From the NCBI GenBank assembly GCA_947470205.1, contig CANISK010000071.1, forward strand, positions 1 through 7,267: a DNA stretch of 7,267 nt. The letters are read 5' to 3'. The DNA is from Neisseriaceae bacterium (GTDB taxonomy: Bacteria > Pseudomonadota > Gammaproteobacteria > Burkholderiales > UBA11063). Below, piece after piece: positions 4,955-7,267 of this stretch (its first letter is position 1; every line of letters starts with the position of its first letter). The position numbers and the translations under genes are program-made. The notes beneath the pieces are model-generated. The model searched no databases and was not told where the DNA came from. It was given only the letters and a program-made list of their open reading frames with translations.

Positions 4955-6289
4955 ATGAAAAAAATTATTGCCATAGTTGGCAGACCAAATGTTGGTAAGT
5001 CCACTTTATTTAACCGCCTCACCAAATCTCGCGATGCACTAGTTGCAGATATGCCAGGTTTAACCAGAGATCGTCATTATGCAAATGCCAAATTTGGCAA
5101 AAAATCCTATATTTTAGTAGATACTGGAGGATTTGAACCACTTATTGATAACGGTATTATGTATAAGATGGCGGAGCAAACTAAACATGCCATCATTGAG
5201 GCGGATGTTGTACTTTTTGTGGTAGATGGTAGAAATGGCATTACCCCACAAGATAAATTAATAGCAAATAGTCTACGTGAAATAAATAAAGAAGTATTTG
5301 TAGTAATAAATAAAGTAGAGGGTGTAGATAAAAATACCGCAATTTGTGATTTTTATGAACTAGGGTTATCTAATTTATACCCAATCTCCTCCAGTCATGG
5401 AGATGGAATATATCCACTACTTGAAAATGTATTTAAAAATACTGATATGGTGTCTGACGATGTATCAGATGAACGTGAACGCATTAAGTTTGCGGTGGTG
5501 GGCAGACCAAATGTTGGTAAATCTACACTGGTGAATACCATTTTAGGCGAAGACCGAGTGATTGTTTTTGATGAAGCAGGCACCACAATAGATAGTATAA
5601 ATATAGATTTTGAACGCGAAGATAAAAAATACACCATAGTAGATACCGCAGGTATCAGACGTAAAGGGCGAGTTACCGATAAAATAGAAAAATTTTCTAT
5701 TTTAAAAGCTATACAAGCAATCGAGGATTGCAATGTTGTTGTATTGGTATTGGATGCCAAACTTGATATATCAGACCAAGATGCGACGATTATAGGTTAT
5801 GCTCTAGATGCCGGTAAGGCAATTGTACTTGCAATTAATAAATGGGACAACTTAACTGAAGATGAACGAACGGATGTTAAAGACAAATTAAAAAGTAAAT
5901 TTGTGTTCTTAGATTTTGCTGATTTTGTTTACATTTCGGCACTCAAGAAACGTGGTACTAAAGAATTATTTAAAGCAATAGACAATGCGTATAAATCTGC
6001 ATTTGTAAAAATGGGCACTCCAAAGCTCACCCGTGTACTCATAGAGGCAGTGCACAGACAGCCACCAGTATATAAAGGCAACTTTAGACCAAAACTGCGC
6101 TATGCACACCAAGGCGGGTCTAATCCGCCCATTATCATAATTCACGGCAATAGTGTGGAGAGTATTGCCAAGTCCTACACCAAGTATATTGAAAAATCAT
6201 TCCGTAAAGTATTTGGGTTATCCGGTACACCACTTAGGATAGAATACAAAAACTCAGATAATCCATATCAACAAAATGATAGCCATTGA
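4955..6289 (+). CDS. der: Ribosome biogenesis GTPase Der (EngA)
   Basis: Der is the essential double GTPase that binds the 50S subunit and drives its late assembly. The 444 aa hold two G domains and a C-terminal KH-like domain. The first domain has GRPNVGKST (9-17), GLTRDR (35-40), DTGG (56-59) and NKVE (119-122); the Glu instead of Asp in this first NKxD is a form also seen in betaproteobacteria. The second has GRPNVGKST (183-191), AGTTIDSI (208-215), DTAG (230-233), NKWD (295-298) and SAL (328-330). The KH-like domain (about 350-435) ends in TPLRIEYK, typical of Der. Unusually, residue 212 is Ile (ATA) where Arg is almost invariant (AGTTRDS). The gene overlaps nth by 14 nt. Confidence 0.97.
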   Translation: MKKIIAIVGRPNVGKSTLFNRLTKSRDALVADMPGLTRDRHYANAKFGKKSYILVDTGGFEPLIDNGIMYKMAEQTKHAIIEADVVLFVVDGRNGITPQDKLIANSLREINKEVFVVINKVEGVDKNTAICDFYELGLSNLYPISSSHGDGIYPLLENVFKNTDMVSDDVSDERERIKFAVVGRPNVGKSTLVNTILGEDRVIVFDEAGTTIDSINIDFEREDKKYTIVDTAGIRRKGRVTDKIEKFSILKAIQAIEDCNVVVLVLDAKLDISDQDATIIGYALDAGKAIVLAINKWDNLTEDERTDVKDKLKSKFVFLDFADFVYISALKKRGTKELFKAIDNAYKSAFVKMGTPKLTRVLIEAVHRQPPVYKGNFRPKLRYAHQGGSNPPIIIIHGNSVESIAKSYTKYIEKSFRKVFGLSGTPLRIEYKNSDNPYQQNDSH

Positions 6290-6896
6290 TAACATTTTTG
6301 AGGTATTAAGTAAAAATCACCCAACCCCCACTACAGAGCTTGTTTATACTAGTGATTTTGAGCTCTTAATCGCAGTGGTGCTATCAGCCCAAGCAACTGA
6401 TATTGGTGTAAATAAAGCCACTAATTTATTATTTAAAATCGCAAACACTCCAGAGCAAATCCTAAACCTTGGGGTGACCAACCTTGAAAAATATATTAAA
6501 ACTATTGGTTTATATAAAACTAAAGCCAAACATATTATTAAATTATGTGAAATATTAATCACGGAATTTTATTCACAAATCCCAGATAATTTAGAAGATT
6601 TAATTACATTACCGGGGGTTGGGAGAAAAACCGCAAATGTGATTTTAAACACATTGTATCACCATCCAGTGGTTGCAGTGGACACTCATGTTTTTAGAGT
6701 GAGCAAGAGGCTTGGCATTGCAAATGGTAATAATGTTTTTGAGGTTGAACAAGAATTACACCAAAAGATTCCAATTAAATATCTAAAAAATGCACACCAT
6801 TTACTGATTTTACACGGAAGATATGTGTGCAAAGCCAAAAACCCCCAGTGTGACATATGCGCTATAAGAATATATTGTAACGCGAGTTCAACATAA
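6276..6896 (+). CDS. nth: Endonuclease III, DNA glycosylase/AP lyase
   Basis: Nth removes oxidised pyrimidines from DNA and cleaves the abasic site, starting base excision repair. The 206-aa protein (E. coli 211) is complete: HPTPTTEL (15-22), LLSAQATD-like block VLSAQATDIGVNKAT (35-49), and a helix-hairpin-helix LPGVGRKTANV (112-122) with catalytic Lys118. Catalytic Asp136 lies in VAVDTHVFRVSKR (133-145). The iron-sulfur cluster loop is intact: C185, C192, C195 and C201 have the C-x6-C-x2-C-x5-C spacing. The ATG lies within the last 14 nt of der, implying translational coupling of ribosome assembly and repair genes. The start is well placed, about 17 residues before PTTEL. Confidence 0.97.
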   Translation: MIAIDNIFEVLSKNHPTPTTELVYTSDFELLIAVVLSAQATDIGVNKATNLLFKIANTPEQILNLGVTNLEKYIKTIGLYKTKAKHIIKLCEILITEFYSQIPDNLEDLITLPGVGRKTANVILNTLYHHPVVAVDTHVFRVSKRLGIANGNNVFEVEQELHQKIPIKYLKNAHHLLILHGRYVCKAKNPQCDICAIRIYCNASST

Positions 6897-6942
6897 GACT
6901 TAGAAATAAAGTATTGATATTTAACAATATAAATGCTAATAT

Positions 6943-7041
6943 GTCATTCCCGCGGATGCGGGAATCCAGTTCTATAACGCTCAACCCTTATGAGAACGTG
7001 AGTATTTGTATCGACTGGATTCCCGCATTCGCGGGAATGAC
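6943..7041. repeat. MITE-like dRS3 element 3 (99 bp, near-perfect inverted repeats)
   Basis: The terminal inverted repeats at 6943-6970 and 7014-7041 match at 27 of 28 positions. Each contains an ATTCCC-N8-GGGAAT unit (6946-6965 and 7019-7038). The core is about 43 bp with no similarity to the other elements. No transposase is present, so it would need to be mobilised in trans. It sits 46 nt after nth, and its hairpins could also end or protect the der-nth transcript, though no T-run follows. Confidence 0.85.
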
Positions 7042-7144
7042 AGTATTTATTAGTTTTTTATGTCAAACTGGCGTTTGTAAGCAAATGCTTACTCATTAAT
7101 ACAACACATTACAGACAATAAATCAATTGCCGTCATTGCATTTT

Positions 7145-7267
7145 TTATTGCTGCTTATTAATAACATTTGTTATTTCTGAAGATGCCTGTTCTTCATTAT
7201 ATTTCTTAATAATATCATTCAATTCTTCAAATGTGTTGCCACTATGCACTTTCGCCATGGTGTTAAA
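7145..7267 (-). CDS. C-terminal part of an unrecognised protein, or a small 37-aa ORF
   Basis: A minus-strand frame is open from the window edge to a TAA at 7145-7147. From the ATG at 7256-7258 it reads MAKVHSGNTFEELNDIIKKY and then NEEQASSEITNVINKQQ, a polar, helix-prone peptide. Three more codons (FNT) precede the Met and remain open to the edge, and no ribosome site is visible before the Met, so the Met may be internal. It would be the last gene of a leftward unit converging on der-nth. Family not recognised. Confidence 0.45.
   Translation of the reverse strand, partial: FNTMAKVHSGNTFEELNDIIKKYNEEQASSEITNVINKQQ

Noticed and set aside
5395..5760. 121-codon minus-strand frame inside der
   Set aside because: Antisense shadow of the second Der G domain, which has clear motifs on the plus strand.
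6344..6562. 72-codon minus-strand frame inside nth
   Set aside because: Antisense shadow of an intact nth.
6914..7099. 61-codon plus-strand frame reading FPRMRESS ... WIPAFAGMT
   Set aside because: It is a translation of the inverted-repeat element itself; MRESS and WIPAFAGMT peptides are the well-known artefact of ATTCCCGC-type repeats.

Overview
The window is an AT-rich bacterial chromosome segment, about one-third G+C by eye. Conserved housekeeping genes flank an accessory stretch in the middle. Der, TsaE, RNase HII and endonuclease III all read as proteobacterial proteins. By eye the Der sequence is closest to the betaproteobacterial (Neisseria-like) form, with an NK-x-E G4 motif in the first G domain, a GMTPQ-like GITPQDK segment and a C-terminal TPLRIEY. 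The repeats have the ATTCCC-N8-GGGAAT architecture of neisserial dRS3 elements. A low-GC, possibly host-associated betaproteobacterium is therefore the best guess, but it is an inference.

Left flank (1-1291, minus strand). A leftward operon runs tsaE > rnhB > the first 41 codons of a probable major facilitator transporter that leaves the window at base 1. tsaE and rnhB overlap by 7 nt, and rnhB is 9 nt from the transporter. A good promoter (TTTACA-16-TATAAT) lies just upstream of tsaE.

Middle (about 1300-4850) is accessory. It opens with a 690-bp offset direct repeat of the tsaE promoter segment (1262-1300 and 1952-1990; 36/39 identical). Between the copies lie a 41-codon small ORF and two dRS3-like inverted-repeat elements. 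Next come a brnT-brnA toxin-antitoxin pair, a replication-relaxation-like protein (winged helix plus a possible nuclease-like core), and a membrane-anchored VirD4/TraD-like ATPase. The last two form a tight two-gene unit. Tail-to-tail with the ATPase is a 45-codon reverse-strand frame that looks like the surviving C-terminus of a lost gene. No integrase, relaxase or transposase is visible, so this is either a decayed or minimal mobile element or an uncharacterised ATPase/DNA-processing module stabilised by a toxin-antitoxin pair.

Right flank (4955-7267). der and nth overlap by 14 nt on the plus strand. They are followed by a 99-bp MITE-like element with near-perfect 28-bp terminal inverted repeats, and by the end of an unrecognised reverse-strand reading frame at the window edge. 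Der carries an unusual Ile in place of the near-invariant Arg in the G2 motif of its second GTPase domain.
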